DNA from: Variovorax paradoxus | GTDB taxonomy: Bacteria; Pseudomonadota; Gammaproteobacteria; Burkholderiales; Burkholderiaceae_C | Assembly (NCBI RefSeq): GCF_024734665.1 | Contig: NZ_CP102931.1 | Coordinates: 186,001-250,000, forward strand | Direction of reading: 5' to 3' | DNA: 64,000 nucleotides | Shown here: positions 8,534 through 16,293 of the stretch, in pieces | How positions within the stretch are numbered: the stretch's first letter is position 1 | How the letters are laid out: each line of letters begins with the position of its first letter | The notes under the pieces: model-generated | The model's input: the letters and a program-made list of their open reading frames with translations, nothing else | The model's database searches: none | Told to the model about the DNA's origin: nothing | Position numbers and translations under genes: made by a program

Positions 8534-8771
8534 GCTGGGCCTGCACGCACGCGCATCGGCCAAGCTGACCAAGCTCGCAGGCAGCTTTCCCTGCGAGGTG
8601 TGGCTCTCCCGCGGCGACCGCCGCATCAATGCCAAGAGCATCATGGGCGTGATGATGCTGGCCGCCGGCATCGGCTCGACCGTCGAGCTCGAAACCAATG
8701 GCCAGCAGGAAGAAGAAGCGATGAACGCCATCGTCCAGCTCATGGACGACAAGTTCGGCGAAGGCGAGTAA
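8502..8771 (+). CDS. ptsH: HPr phosphocarrier protein
   Basis: HPr relays phosphate from EI to EIIA on His15; in betaproteobacteria it is also a target of HPr kinase on Ser46. Both residues are present at exactly these positions (NKLGLHARAS with His15, INAKSIMGVM with Ser46). The 89-residue product is normal length. The GTG start at 8502 is required by the N-terminus MIKKSVTISNKLG and lies inside the EIIA gene, so the two are translationally coupled. The ptsI gene follows after 10 bases. Confidence 0.96.
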   Translation: MIKKSVTISNKLGLHARASAKLTKLAGSFPCEVWLSRGDRRINAKSIMGVMMLAAGIGSTVELETNGQQEEEAMNAIVQLMDDKFGEGE

Positions 8772-8781
8772 GGACCGTCCC

Positions 8782-10584
8782 ATGACCTTCGCAGTCCACG
8801 GCCTCCCTGTCGCCCGTGGCATTGCCATCGGGCGCGCTGTGATGGTGGTGTCGAGCCGCATCGACGTGGCCCACTACTTCATCAAGCCGGAAGAAATCGA
8901 GACCGAGATCGACCGCGTGCGCACCGCGCGCAATGCAGTGGCCGAAGAGCTCGCAAAGCTGCAGGCCAACGTCGCGCTGATGGGCCCCAACGACGCGCCG
9001 CACGAACTCGCGGCGCTGCTCGAGGTGCACCAGATGCTGCTGCAGGACGAGGCCTTGAGCGGCGGCGTCAAGCACTGGATCAGCGAGCGGCTCTACAACG
9101 CCGAATGGGCGCTGACCACGCAACTTGAAATCATCGCGCGCCAGTTCGACGAGATGGAGGACGAGTACCTGCGCGAGCGTAAGGCCGACCTCGAACAGGT
9201 GGTCGAGCGCCTGCTGCATCGCATGAAGGGCACGGCCGCCGTGCTGGCGCCGAGCCCGCCGCGTCGCAAGCGCGCCGCCGCCACGGACGACGACAACGAC
9301 GACCCCACCGCGGGCGACGGCATCGACGTGCCGCTGGTGCTCATCGCGCACGACCTCTCGCCGGCCGACATGCTGCAGTTCAAGAAGAGCGTGTTCGCCG
9401 GCTTCGTCACCGACGTGGGCGGGCGCACTTCGCACACTGCCATCGTCGCGCGCAGCATGGACATTCCGGCCGTGGTCGGCGCGCGCACCGCGAGCCAGCT
9501 GGTGCGCCAGGACGACTGGGTCATCATCGACGGCGACGCCGGCGTGGTGATCGTCGACCCGTCGCCGATCATCCTGGCCGAGTACGGCTTCAAACAGCGC
9601 CAGGGCGATCTCGAACGCGGCCGGCTCGCGCGGCTGCGCCACAAGCCGGCCATCACTCTCGACGGCCAGCGCATCGAGCTGCTCGCCAACATCGAGATGC
9701 CCGAAGACACCGTGGGCGCCGTCAAGGCCGGTGCGGTGGGCGTGGGCCTGTTCCGCAGCGAATTCCTCTTCATGGGCCGCGAGTCGACCACGCGCCAGAC
9801 CCGCCTGCCCGACGAAGAAGAGCAGTACCAGGCGTACAAGCGCGCGGTCGAGGGCATGCAGGGCATGCCCGTCACCATCCGCACCATCGACGTGGGGGCA
9901 GACAAGCCGCTCGACAGCAAGTCGGCCAACAAGCAGGAGCACCTGAACCCCGCGCTCGGCCTGCGCGCCATCCGCTGGAGCCTGGCCGATCCGGCGATGT
10001 TCCTCACACAGCTGCGCGCCATCCTGCGCGCGGCGGCGCACGGCGAGATTCATCTGCTGATCCCCATGCTCGCGCACGCGAGCGAGATTCGCCAGACGCT
10101 GTCGCTGATCGATTTCGCGCGCACCGAGCTCGACAACCGCGGCGCGGTGCACGGCCCGGTGAAGCTCGGCGCCATGATCGAGATTCCCGCGGCTGCGCTC
10201 ACGCTGCGCATCTTCCTGAAGCATTTCGACTTTCTGTCGATCGGCACCAACGACCTGATTCAGTACACGCTGGCCATCGACCGCGCCGACGAGTCGGTGG
10301 CGCATCTCTACGACCCCGCGCACCCGGCGGTGCTGCGTCTCGTGGCCGACACCATTGCCGAGTGCCGCCGCCAGGGCAAGGGCGTGGCCGTGTGCGGCGA
10401 GATGGCGGGCGACGTGGCCTTCACGCGCCTGCTGCTGGGCCTGGGCCTGCGCAGCTTCTCGATGCACCCCTCGCGCATTCTTGCCGTCAAGCAGGAAGTG
10501 CTGCGCGCCGACACCAGCAAGCTCGAGGCATGGGCCAAGAGCGTGCTCGAGTCCGACGACCCCGCTGCCATGATGGCGGGTTGA
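8782..10584 (+). CDS. ptsI: PTS enzyme I (phosphoenolpyruvate-protein phosphotransferase)
   Basis: EI autophosphorylates from PEP and passes the phosphate to HPr. The 600-residue product has the N-terminal HPr-binding domain, the phosphohistidine motif GGRTSHTAIVARS (His218), and the PEP-binding TIM barrel with FLSIGTNDLIQYTL and VCGEMAGD. Unlike the E. coli enzyme it has an insertion at about residues 157-182 that is first basic then acidic (RRKRAAATDDDNDDPTAGD), just before the swivel domain. Gene order EIIA-HPr-EI marks the regulatory carbon PTS of betaproteobacteria. Confidence 0.96.
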   Translation: MTFAVHGLPVARGIAIGRAVMVVSSRIDVAHYFIKPEEIETEIDRVRTARNAVAEELAKLQANVALMGPNDAPHELAALLEVHQMLLQDEALSGGVKHWISERLYNAEWALTTQLEIIARQFDEMEDEYLRERKADLEQVVERLLHRMKGTAAVLAPSPPRRKRAAATDDDNDDPTAGDGIDVPLVLIAHDLSPADMLQFKKSVFAGFVTDVGGRTSHTAIVARSMDIPAVVGARTASQLVRQDDWVIIDGDAGVVIVDPSPIILAEYGFKQRQGDLERGRLARLRHKPAITLDGQRIELLANIEMPEDTVGAVKAGAVGVGLFRSEFLFMGRESTTRQTRLPDEEEQYQAYKRAVEGMQGMPVTIRTIDVGADKPLDSKSANKQEHLNPALGLRAIRWSLADPAMFLTQLRAILRAAAHGEIHLLIPMLAHASEIRQTLSLIDFARTELDNRGAVHGPVKLGAMIEIPAAALTLRIFLKHFDFLSIGTNDLIQYTLAIDRADESVAHLYDPAHPAVLRLVADTIAECRRQGKGVAVCGEMAGDVAFTRLLLGLGLRSFSMHPSRILAVKQEVLRADTSKLEAWAKSVLESDDPAAMMAG

Positions 10585-10589
10585 GCGTA

Positions 10590-10621
10590 CTTTTCACCCA
10601 CCCTCGCGGGTGGGTGAAAAG
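10590..10621. other. Perfect 14-bp hairpin after ptsI
   Basis: Arms CTTTTCACCCACCC (10590-10603) and GGGTGGGTGAAAAG (10608-10621) enclose loop TCGC. No T-run follows on either strand, so it is not a standard intrinsic terminator, although it lies just after the ptsI stop. It touches the next regulatory element and could be transcript-end protection or a dispersed repeat. Confidence 0.8.
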
Positions 10622-10657
10622 AAACGATACACGCCGAAACTGCGGCGAAAGGACTTG
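10621..10657 (+). promoter_or_regulatory. 37-base regulatory element, copy 1
   Basis: This stretch matches 11131-11167 at 31 of 37 positions without gaps. It ends 60 bases before the start of the repeat-containing secreted protein; copy 2 ends 57 bases before the Spy-like gene. Both hold three CGAAAC-like hexamers spaced 10 and 11 bases apart (here CGATAC 10625, CGAAAC 10635, CGAAAG 10646), the helical spacing expected for OmpR-family regulators. Confidence 0.6.
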
Positions 10658-10717
10658 CGGGAACCCCGCAAGCACGATCAGGCCTTCTCTTCCAACCCCG
10701 AAAGAAAGGCCTGCATC

Positions 10718-11092
10718 ATGAAATCTCTCCCCCTGACCCAGATCATTGCCGTCGGCTCCTTCGCCATGCTCGCCGCAGCCGGCGCCAAGGCTGAAAGCTA
10801 CGAGGGCGTGCAGCCCGCCGTGTCGGCCAAGAGCCGCGCCGACGTCAGCGCCGAAGCCGTGAACACCGCATCGGCACCCAACCAGAACGTGGTGCGCGGT
10901 TCGCGCGGCGCCGAGACCATGGCCGTGTCGACCGAGCGCGGCCGCATCGTCGCCGAAGCCGTGCGCGCCACCGCTGCGCCCGACCAGAACGTGTCGGCCA
11001 GCTCGCGCGTGAACAGCCAGGTCATCTCGACGATGCAGAACCCCGTCGACGCGCGCGCCTCGGCTGCCAACGCCAAGAGCAGCCGCCTGTAA
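10718..11092 (+). CDS. Small secreted Ala-rich protein with internal repeat
   Basis: I do not recognise this family. The 124-residue product has a clear Sec signal peptide (residues 1-25, ending GAKA) and a mature part with no cysteine. Two 20-residue units repeat at 34-residue spacing: residues 39-58 and 73-92, identical at 10 of 20 positions, sharing R, AEAV, AP and QNV. The rest is Ala/Ser-rich. ATG 10718 is taken because the signal peptide starts there; upstream in-frame codons belong to the regulatory element. It shares that element with the Spy-like gene downstream, suggesting joint control. Confidence 0.72.
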   Translation: MKSLPLTQIIAVGSFAMLAAAGAKAESYEGVQPAVSAKSRADVSAEAVNTASAPNQNVVRGSRGAETMAVSTERGRIVAEAVRATAAPDQNVSASSRVNSQVISTMQNPVDARASAANAKSSRL

Positions 11093-11130
11093 GCAAACAG
11101 CCCCCGGCTTGCCGCCTCGCGCGTCGCAAT

Positions 11131-11167
11131 AAAACGAAACACGCCGCAACCGCAGCGAGAGGACTTG
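11131..11167 (+). promoter_or_regulatory. 37-base regulatory element, copy 2
   Basis: Second copy of the element at 10621-10657 (six mismatches). The three hexamers are CGAAAC at 11135, CGCAAC at 11145 and CGAGAG at 11156. It sits in the 132-base gap before the Spy-like lipoprotein gene, and GGACTTG at the 3' end is identical in both copies. Confidence 0.6.
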
Positions 11168-11224
11168 GCCCGGTGCAAATCGCACCATGGAGCTTCCTCC
11201 TCACAGACAACACAAGGAATCACC

Positions 11225-11692
11225 ATGAAATACTGGATCAAACGAACTCTCTTCGGTTTTGCGGGCGCCGCAATGGTTGCCGGCAGCATCGCCGGCTGTG
11301 CTGGTCAACGGCACGGCTGGGGCGGCGGCGACAGCGCCGAGTTCCGCGCGAAGATGATCGAGCGCGTGGGCAGCAAGCTCGAGCTCGACGCCACCCAGAA
11401 GCAGAAGCTCACCGTACTGGCCGAGAAGCTGCAGGCGCAGCGCGAAGCCATGCGCGGCGCCGGCGGCTCGGGCGATCCGCGCTCGCAGTTCAAGGCGCTG
11501 TTCGCGGGCAACAAGCTCGACCAGGCCGGCGCCACGCGCCTGGTCGAAGAGAAGACCGCCGCCGTGCGCAATGGCAGCCCCGAGATCATTGCCGCCGCTG
11601 CCGACTTCTACGACAACCTGAATGCCGCGCAGCAGCAGAAGGTGCGCGACTTCATGGACCGAGGTGGCCGCCGCTGGAGCCATCGTGGATAG
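11225..11692 (+). CDS. Spy/CpxP-like periplasmic lipoprotein (LTxxQ type)
   Basis: Predicted envelope-stress chaperone or sensor-inhibitor of the Spy/CpxP group. The 155-residue product has an N-terminal signal with lipobox SIAGC (Cys25), a Gly-rich spacer, then helices with two diverged LTxxQ motifs: LELDATQKQKL around residue 56 and LNAAQQQKV around residue 138. A ribosome-binding site (AAGGAA) precedes ATG 11225. Its closeness to an OmpR/CpxA-like pair (12616-14720) mirrors cpxP-cpxRA and supports an envelope-stress role; the link is inference. Confidence 0.8.
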   Translation: MKYWIKRTLFGFAGAAMVAGSIAGCAGQRHGWGGGDSAEFRAKMIERVGSKLELDATQKQKLTVLAEKLQAQREAMRGAGGSGDPRSQFKALFAGNKLDQAGATRLVEEKTAAVRNGSPEIIAAAADFYDNLNAAQQQKVRDFMDRGGRRWSHRG

Positions 11693-11790
11693 GCTCCACT
11701 CACCCCCAGGCTTCGCGCACTTCGTGTCGCTTCGCCTTCCCCCTCTCCGGGGGCGACAGCTGTGGACCGGCGAAGCCGGCTCCACCGTAT
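11693..11790. repeat. Probable dispersed intergenic repeat with hairpins
   Basis: Non-coding stretch between the Spy-like and DUF4260 genes. It contains CCCCC-TCTCC-GGGGG (11739-11753) and a 10-bp stem with one bulge around loop GAA (GTGGACCGGC, 11762-11771, with GCCGGCTCCAC, 11775-11785). The wording resembles an intergenic element common in Variovorax-type genomes, as I recall it; no second copy is in this window. Confidence 0.45.
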
Positions 11791-11819
11791 CTCCCGAACA
11801 GGCAGCGGTAGCCGGCGGG

Positions 11820-12182
11820 GTGCGCGCGCTGCTGCGGGTCGAAGGCGCCGTGGTGCTCGGCGTGGCACTCGCTGCTTACGCCCAGTTCGGCTTGGGCTGG
11901 GGCGTGTTCGCGCTCTGGCTGCTCGCGCCCGATCTCTCGCTGCTGGGCTACCTCGCGGGGCCGCGAGTGGGCGCGGCGCTCTACAACGCGGCGCACTCGT
12001 ACATCGGACCGGTGCTGCTGCTGGCGCTCGGCGTGCTTGCGGCCATGCCGTGGGCGGTGGCCGGCAGCCTGATCTGGCTGGTCCACATCGGCTTCGACCG
12101 CGCACTCGGCTACGGGCTCAAGTACGCGGCGGGCTTTGCCGCCACGCACCTGGGCCGCATCGGGAAGGCCGATCCATGGTGA
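11820..12182 (+). CDS. DUF4260 family membrane protein
   Basis: Small integral membrane protein of unknown function. The 120-residue product from GTG 11820 begins MRALLRVEGAVVLGVALAAY and contains the family words LWLLAPDLSLLGYLAGPRVGA and YNAAHSYIGPVLL, with four hydrophobic segments. The frame is open further upstream, but that part lies in the intergenic repeat, so I start at the GTG just before the conserved domain; the ribosome-binding site is poor. The last codons overlap the start of the next membrane protein. Confidence 0.72.
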   Translation: MRALLRVEGAVVLGVALAAYAQFGLGWGVFALWLLAPDLSLLGYLAGPRVGAALYNAAHSYIGPVLLLALGVLAAMPWAVAGSLIWLVHIGFDRALGYGLKYAAGFAATHLGRIGKADPW

Positions 12183-12565
12183 GCGCACGCGGCATGGTCC
12201 CCGTCATGCGCCCGCAGGCCGCGCGCGCATGGATGCTGGCCGAGGCGCTCGCGCTCGGCCTCGCATCGATGGTGCACGCCGGCCGCATCGTGCCGGGCTA
12301 TGCGCATGGGCACGCCCGCATCGCTGAAGCGGTGATCGCCACCGTGCTGGTGCTCGCCACGGTCGAAACCTGGCTGCGCCCAGAGGATGCGCGCCGCGCC
12401 GCCATCTTCGGCCAGGGCTTCGCGCTGCTGGGCACGCTGGTCGGGCTCGGCACCATCGTGGCGGGCATCGGTCCGCGCACCGTGCCCGACGTGGTCTACC
12501 ACGCGCTTTTGCTCTCACTCCTCGTGACGGGCCTGACCTGGGCGGTGCGATGCCGGCAGGTTTGA
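12176..12565 (+). CDS. Small hydrophobic membrane protein, unknown
   Basis: A 129-residue protein with about four predicted membrane helices (including ALALGLASMVHAG, AVIATVLVLATVETW, FALLGTLVGLGTIVAG and ALLLSLLVTGLTWAV). No domain recognised. ATG 12176 overlaps the DUF4260 stop by 7 bases; ATG 12194 is an alternative start. Coupled to DUF4260 and followed after 50 bases by a two-component pair, it may belong to the same envelope-related transcript. Function is not inferable. Confidence 0.65.
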   Translation: MVSARGMVPVMRPQAARAWMLAEALALGLASMVHAGRIVPGYAHGHARIAEAVIATVLVLATVETWLRPEDARRAAIFGQGFALLGTLVGLGTIVAGIGPRTVPDVVYHALLLSLLVTGLTWAVRCRQV

Positions 12566-12615
12566 TGGTCAGCGAGGTCATCCGCCATTTCCTTGCCAGG
12601 AGGCACAATCCCGCC

Positions 12616-13311
12616 ATGCCGCGCATCCTGCTGATCGACGACGACGAACACCTCGCCGCGCCGCTGACCACCTACTTCGCACGCTTCGGCTGCACGCTCG
12701 AGAGCGCAGTGCGCCCGAGCGAAGGCCTCGCCAAGCTGCGCGCCGGCACCTACGACGCGGCCATCCTCGACGTCATGCTGCCCGAGATGGACGGCTTCGC
12801 GCTGTGCCGCGAGATCCGCAAGGAAAGCGACATTCCCATCGTCATGCTCACCGCCCGCGGCGAGGTTATGGACCGCGTGGTCGGCCTTGAACTCGGCGCC
12901 GACGACTACGTGCCCAAGCCCTTCGAGCCGCGCGAGCTGGTGGCGCGCGTGCAGACCATCCTGCGCCGCCAGCGCAGCGTGCCGCAGGCGGTGGCCAACG
13001 GCACGCAGCACCGCGTGTTCGATGGCCTGTCGATCGACCTCGACCGGCGCCAGGTGCTGCGCCACGGCGAGCGCGTGGAGCTCACGGGCACCGAGTTCGA
13101 ACTGCTGGCGCTGCTGGCCGCCGAACCCGGCAAGGTGTTCAGCCGCGACGACATCCTCAACCGCCTGCGCGGTCACGAGGCCGAGCTCTACACCCGCGCG
13201 GTCGACATCGTGGTGAGTCGCCTGCGCAAGAAGCTCGAGCCGCTGGACTGCATCAAGACGCTGCGCAACGCCGGCTACGCATTGGCCGTCGCACGCAGCG
13301 AGCCTGCATGA
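12616..13311 (+). CDS. OmpR-family response regulator (CpxR/RstA-like)
   Basis: DNA-binding response regulator of 231 residues. The receiver domain (1-117) has the acid pocket IDDDE, phospho-acceptor Asp52 in AILDVMLPEMDG and the conserved KPF near residue 102. The C-terminal winged helix (about 135-227) shows LTGTEFELLALLA and the recognition segment YTRAVDIVVSRLRKKL. Its stop overlaps the kinase start by 4 bases. The nearby Spy-like gene and the twin 37-base elements are the natural candidate targets. Confidence 0.93.
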   Translation: MPRILLIDDDEHLAAPLTTYFARFGCTLESAVRPSEGLAKLRAGTYDAAILDVMLPEMDGFALCREIRKESDIPIVMLTARGEVMDRVVGLELGADDYVPKPFEPRELVARVQTILRRQRSVPQAVANGTQHRVFDGLSIDLDRRQVLRHGERVELTGTEFELLALLAAEPGKVFSRDDILNRLRGHEAELYTRAVDIVVSRLRKKLEPLDCIKTLRNAGYALAVARSEPA

Positions 13312-14720
13312 GTTTCGGCCGTCGGGAATCCCGCAGGATGAGGTGGCGCGGCGAGGAGTGCCGCGACGAGCAATCGCGCGAAGACTGGCACGCGAAGTGG
13401 CATGCGCGCTGGAACGAAAAAGTGCAAGGCAAGCGCCGCTGGCGCCGCTCCCTGCGCGTGCGGCTGGTGCTGATGTTCGTGGTGCTGGCCATGGTGATGG
13501 CGGCGGTGTTCATGGGCGGCATGAAGAAGGCTTTCTCCACCGGCTGGGCCGAAGCCGCCAAGCCGATGCTGACGGACTACGCCGACCGCCTGGTCTCGGA
13601 GATCGGCACGCCGCCCGACGTGGCGCGCGCACAGGCGCTGGTGGCACGGCTGCCCATCACCATCCGCATCGTCGGCCCCAAGGTCAACTGGGATTCCAAC
13701 CCCGGTGGAGCGAACAGCCCCGGCGGTTGGATGCACGACCGCGAAGACGTGTTCGGGGGTGACAAGTGGTTCATCCGCCCCACCGCAGACGGCCACCGCG
13801 TGATCTTCGGCTGGGCGCCCAAGCTCTGGCAGCTGGCGCCGCGTGCCACCGGTTGGGCCACGCTCGGCGTGCTGCTGTCGTGCGTGCTGCTGGGCTATGC
13901 CTACGTGAGCCGGTTGCTGCGGCCGCTGATCGACATTCGCGAAGGCGCGCAGCGCTTCGGCCGTGGCGAGTTCACGCAGCCCATTCCGGTGCGCCGCAAC
14001 GACGACCTCGGCGATCTCGCCGAACGCATCAACACCATGGCCGACGACATCCAGGCCATGCTCGACGCCAAGCGCGGGCTGCTGCTGGCCTTGAGCCATG
14101 AACTGCGCTCGCCGCTCACGCGCGCCCGGCTCAATGCCGAGCTGCTGCCGATCACGCCCGAAGGCCAGGCCGAGCGCGAGGCGCTGCTGCGCGACCTCAA
14201 CGAGATGCGCGACCTCATCAGCGACCTGCTCGAAAGCGAACGCCTGGCCAGTCCGCACGTGGCGCTGCAGCGCGAGCCGGTCGACCTGGCGGCGCTGATC
14301 CGCGAGATCGTGGCCGAGATGCCCGATGCGCAGCACGTGCATCTCGACCTGGCCGAAGGCCTGCCGCCGCATGCCGTCGACCGCATGCGCATCCGCCTGC
14401 TGGTGCGCAACCTGCTGGACAACGCGCTGCGCTACAGCGCCGACGCACCGCGGCCGCCCTGCGTGTCGCTGCGTGCGGTGCTCGACGGCAGGAAGCAGGG
14501 CATCGAGATCGAGGTGCGCGACCATGGCCCCGGCGTGGACGACGAGCAGCTCGAGCGGCTGACTGAGCCCTTCTACCGCACCGACGGCGCACGGGCGCGC
14601 GCCACCGGCGGTGTCGGCCTCGGCATGTACCTGTGCCGGCTGATCGCCGAGGCGCACGGCGGCGAGCTGACGGTGCGCAACGCCGGGCCGGGGCTGCAGA
14701 TCATCGTCAGACTGGCCTAG
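13308..14720 (+). CDS. Sensor histidine kinase (CpxA/RstB-like)
   Basis: Membrane sensor kinase of 470 residues, partner of the preceding regulator. Order: an unusual charged N-terminal tail rich in Arg, Trp and Glu (1-47), TM1 (about 51-70), a periplasmic domain of about 110 residues with a Gly/Asn-rich part, TM2 (about 181-200), HAMP, H-box LALSHELRSPL with His264, then the ATPase domain with N-box LVRNLLDNALRYS, G1 VRDHGPGV and G2 GGVGLGMYL. Starts at ATG 13308 overlapping the regulator stop. The signal sensed is unknown. Confidence 0.92.
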   Translation: MSFGRRESRRMRWRGEECRDEQSREDWHAKWHARWNEKVQGKRRWRRSLRVRLVLMFVVLAMVMAAVFMGGMKKAFSTGWAEAAKPMLTDYADRLVSEIGTPPDVARAQALVARLPITIRIVGPKVNWDSNPGGANSPGGWMHDREDVFGGDKWFIRPTADGHRVIFGWAPKLWQLAPRATGWATLGVLLSCVLLGYAYVSRLLRPLIDIREGAQRFGRGEFTQPIPVRRNDDLGDLAERINTMADDIQAMLDAKRGLLLALSHELRSPLTRARLNAELLPITPEGQAEREALLRDLNEMRDLISDLLESERLASPHVALQREPVDLAALIREIVAEMPDAQHVHLDLAEGLPPHAVDRMRIRLLVRNLLDNALRYSADAPRPPCVSLRAVLDGRKQGIEIEVRDHGPGVDDEQLERLTEPFYRTDGARARATGGVGLGMYLCRLIAEAHGGELTVRNAGPGLQIIVRLA

Positions 14721-14823
14721 AACGTCCGGCGGGCGCTGTCACCTGCGCTACCAGCCCGCCTGCAGGCCACGGCTACGATGCGCCTCCGTGCCAGCGTCCG
14801 GCATTCAAGGTCAAGGAGACACC

Positions 14824-15867
14824 ATGAGCAGCTCACTCACCAACCACCAGGTTCGCCTCGCCAAACGCCCCGAGGGCACGGCCACCCGCGAGAACTGGAA
14901 ATTCACCACCGAACCCGTCGGCGAGCCGGCCGAGGGCGGCGTGCTGGTCAAGACGCTGTCGCTGTCGCTCGACCCCGCCATGCGCGGCTGGCTCAACGAC
15001 GCCAAGAGCTACATCCCGCCCGTGGGCATCGACGAAGTGATGCGCGCCGGCGGTGTCGGCCGCGTCATCGCCTCGAAGAACCCGCAGTTCGCGGTGGGCG
15101 ACACCGTCTACGGCACGCTGGGCGTGCAGGAATACATCCTGATCCCCGAAGACCAGATCAAGCGCAACGGCCTGGTCAAGATCGACCTGCGCGTGGGCAC
15201 CATTACCCAGTGGCTCAACGTGCTGGGCATGCCCGGCATGACCGGCTACTTCGGCCTGATGGACGTGGGCATGCCCAAGGCGGGCGAAACGGTGGTGGTT
15301 TCCGGCGCGGCCGGCGCCGTGGGCCAGACCGTGGGTCAGCTGGCCAAGATCAAGGGCTGCCGCGTGGTCGGCATTGCCGGCGGCGCCGCCAAATGCGACT
15401 GGGTGGTGAAGGAGCTGGGTTTCGACGCCTGCATCGACTACAAGGCCGGCGCCGGCGCGGTGCGCGAAGGCCTCAAGACCCACTGCCCGAAGGGCGTGGA
15501 CATCTACTTCGACAACGTCGGCGGCGAGATCCTCGACATGGTGCTGGCGCGGCTCGCGCGCAAGGCCCGCATCATCATCTGCGGCGCCATCAGCCAGTAC
15601 AACAACGCCAACAGCATGCCCGCGGCCGGCCCCAAGAACTACCTGAGCCTGCTGGTGAACCGCGCGCGCATGGAAGGCATCGTGGTGTTCGACTACGCCG
15701 ACCGCTATCACATCGCCATCGCCGAGATGGCCGGCTACCTGAAAGACGGGCGCATGAAGAGCAAGGAAGACATCGTGCAGGGCCTGGACACCTTCCCCGA
15801 GTCGCTCAACAAGCTCTTTGCCGGAGAAAACTTCGGCAAGCTGGTGCTGCAGGTGGCGGAAGCCTGA
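14824..15867 (+). CDS. NADP-dependent medium-chain reductase (CurA/PTGR-like)
   Basis: Zinc-independent MDR-family oxidoreductase that reduces alpha,beta-unsaturated carbonyls with NADPH, like E. coli curcumin reductase. The 347-residue product has the N-terminal ALSLDPAMRGW motif, the nucleotide-binding GAAGAVGQTVGQLAK around residue 160, FDNVGGEILD and the C-terminal VDxx-type end KLVLQVAEA. AAGGAGA precedes ATG 14824. It stands alone on the plus strand and converges with a small hypothetical gene. Physiological substrate is unknown. Confidence 0.92.
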   Translation: MSSSLTNHQVRLAKRPEGTATRENWKFTTEPVGEPAEGGVLVKTLSLSLDPAMRGWLNDAKSYIPPVGIDEVMRAGGVGRVIASKNPQFAVGDTVYGTLGVQEYILIPEDQIKRNGLVKIDLRVGTITQWLNVLGMPGMTGYFGLMDVGMPKAGETVVVSGAAGAVGQTVGQLAKIKGCRVVGIAGGAAKCDWVVKELGFDACIDYKAGAGAVREGLKTHCPKGVDIYFDNVGGEILDMVLARLARKARIIICGAISQYNNANSMPAAGPKNYLSLLVNRARMEGIVVFDYADRYHIAIAEMAGYLKDGRMKSKEDIVQGLDTFPESLNKLFAGENFGKLVLQVAEA

Positions 15868-15889
15868 AAAAGAAGAAAAAGGCGCTTCT

Positions 15890-16207
15890 TCAGCTTTCGT
15901 CGGGCCGCATGGGAATGTCGCCCATCGCGTCGTCCTCGCGCAGGCCCCGCGCGGCCTTCAGCAGCTCGATCGACAGGCCGTCGCCATGGCCCGCGAAGCC
16001 CCTGGCGATGCCTTCGAGCACCGTCGACAGGCCGGTGTCGCCGTCGCCGCGGGCGTCCATGCTGATGTTCAGCACCCGGGCCGCCATCTGGCGGTAGGTG
16101 ACGGCGCCCGCGCCCTCCAGCGCGGCCACCAGATCGAGGTACAGCGCCAGGTTCAGGTCGAACACCAGCTTGGGCGTGATCTCGAAATCCCTGTTCTTGT
16201 CGTCCAT
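15890..16207 (-). CDS. Conserved-looking hypothetical protein
   Basis: A 105-residue acidic soluble protein that I cannot assign. It opens MDDKNRDFEITPKLVFDLNL, then has helical stretches (LVAALEGAGAVTYRQMAARV) and ends MGDIPMRPDES. The start is strongly supported by AAAAAGGAG ten bases before ATG 16207. It lies 86 bases downstream of the EamA exporter gene on the same strand, so it could share that transcript, or have its own promoter in that gap. It converges with the reductase gene over 22 bases. Confidence 0.68.
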   Translation of the reverse strand: MDDKNRDFEITPKLVFDLNLALYLDLVAALEGAGAVTYRQMAARVLNISMDARGDGDTGLSTVLEGIARGFAGHGDGLSIELLKAARGLREDDAMGDIPMRPDES

Positions 16208-16293
16208 GTGGGTTGGCTCCTTTTTTCCTGAGCCTCCACTCTAGCCAGAAAAGAAGACGCCGAGCCGTCGGATACAGCCTGATTCAGCGCGAA

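Noticed and set aside
8740..10467. 575-codon open frame opposite ptsI
   Set aside because: Shadow of enzyme I, whose motifs are complete on the plus strand.
10590..10621. Hairpin after ptsI as an intrinsic terminator
   Set aside because: No T-run on either strand, so recorded only as a hairpin.
11622..11819. Longer start for the DUF4260 gene
   Set aside because: The added residues derive from the Spy-like gene end and an intergenic repeat, with no family similarity.
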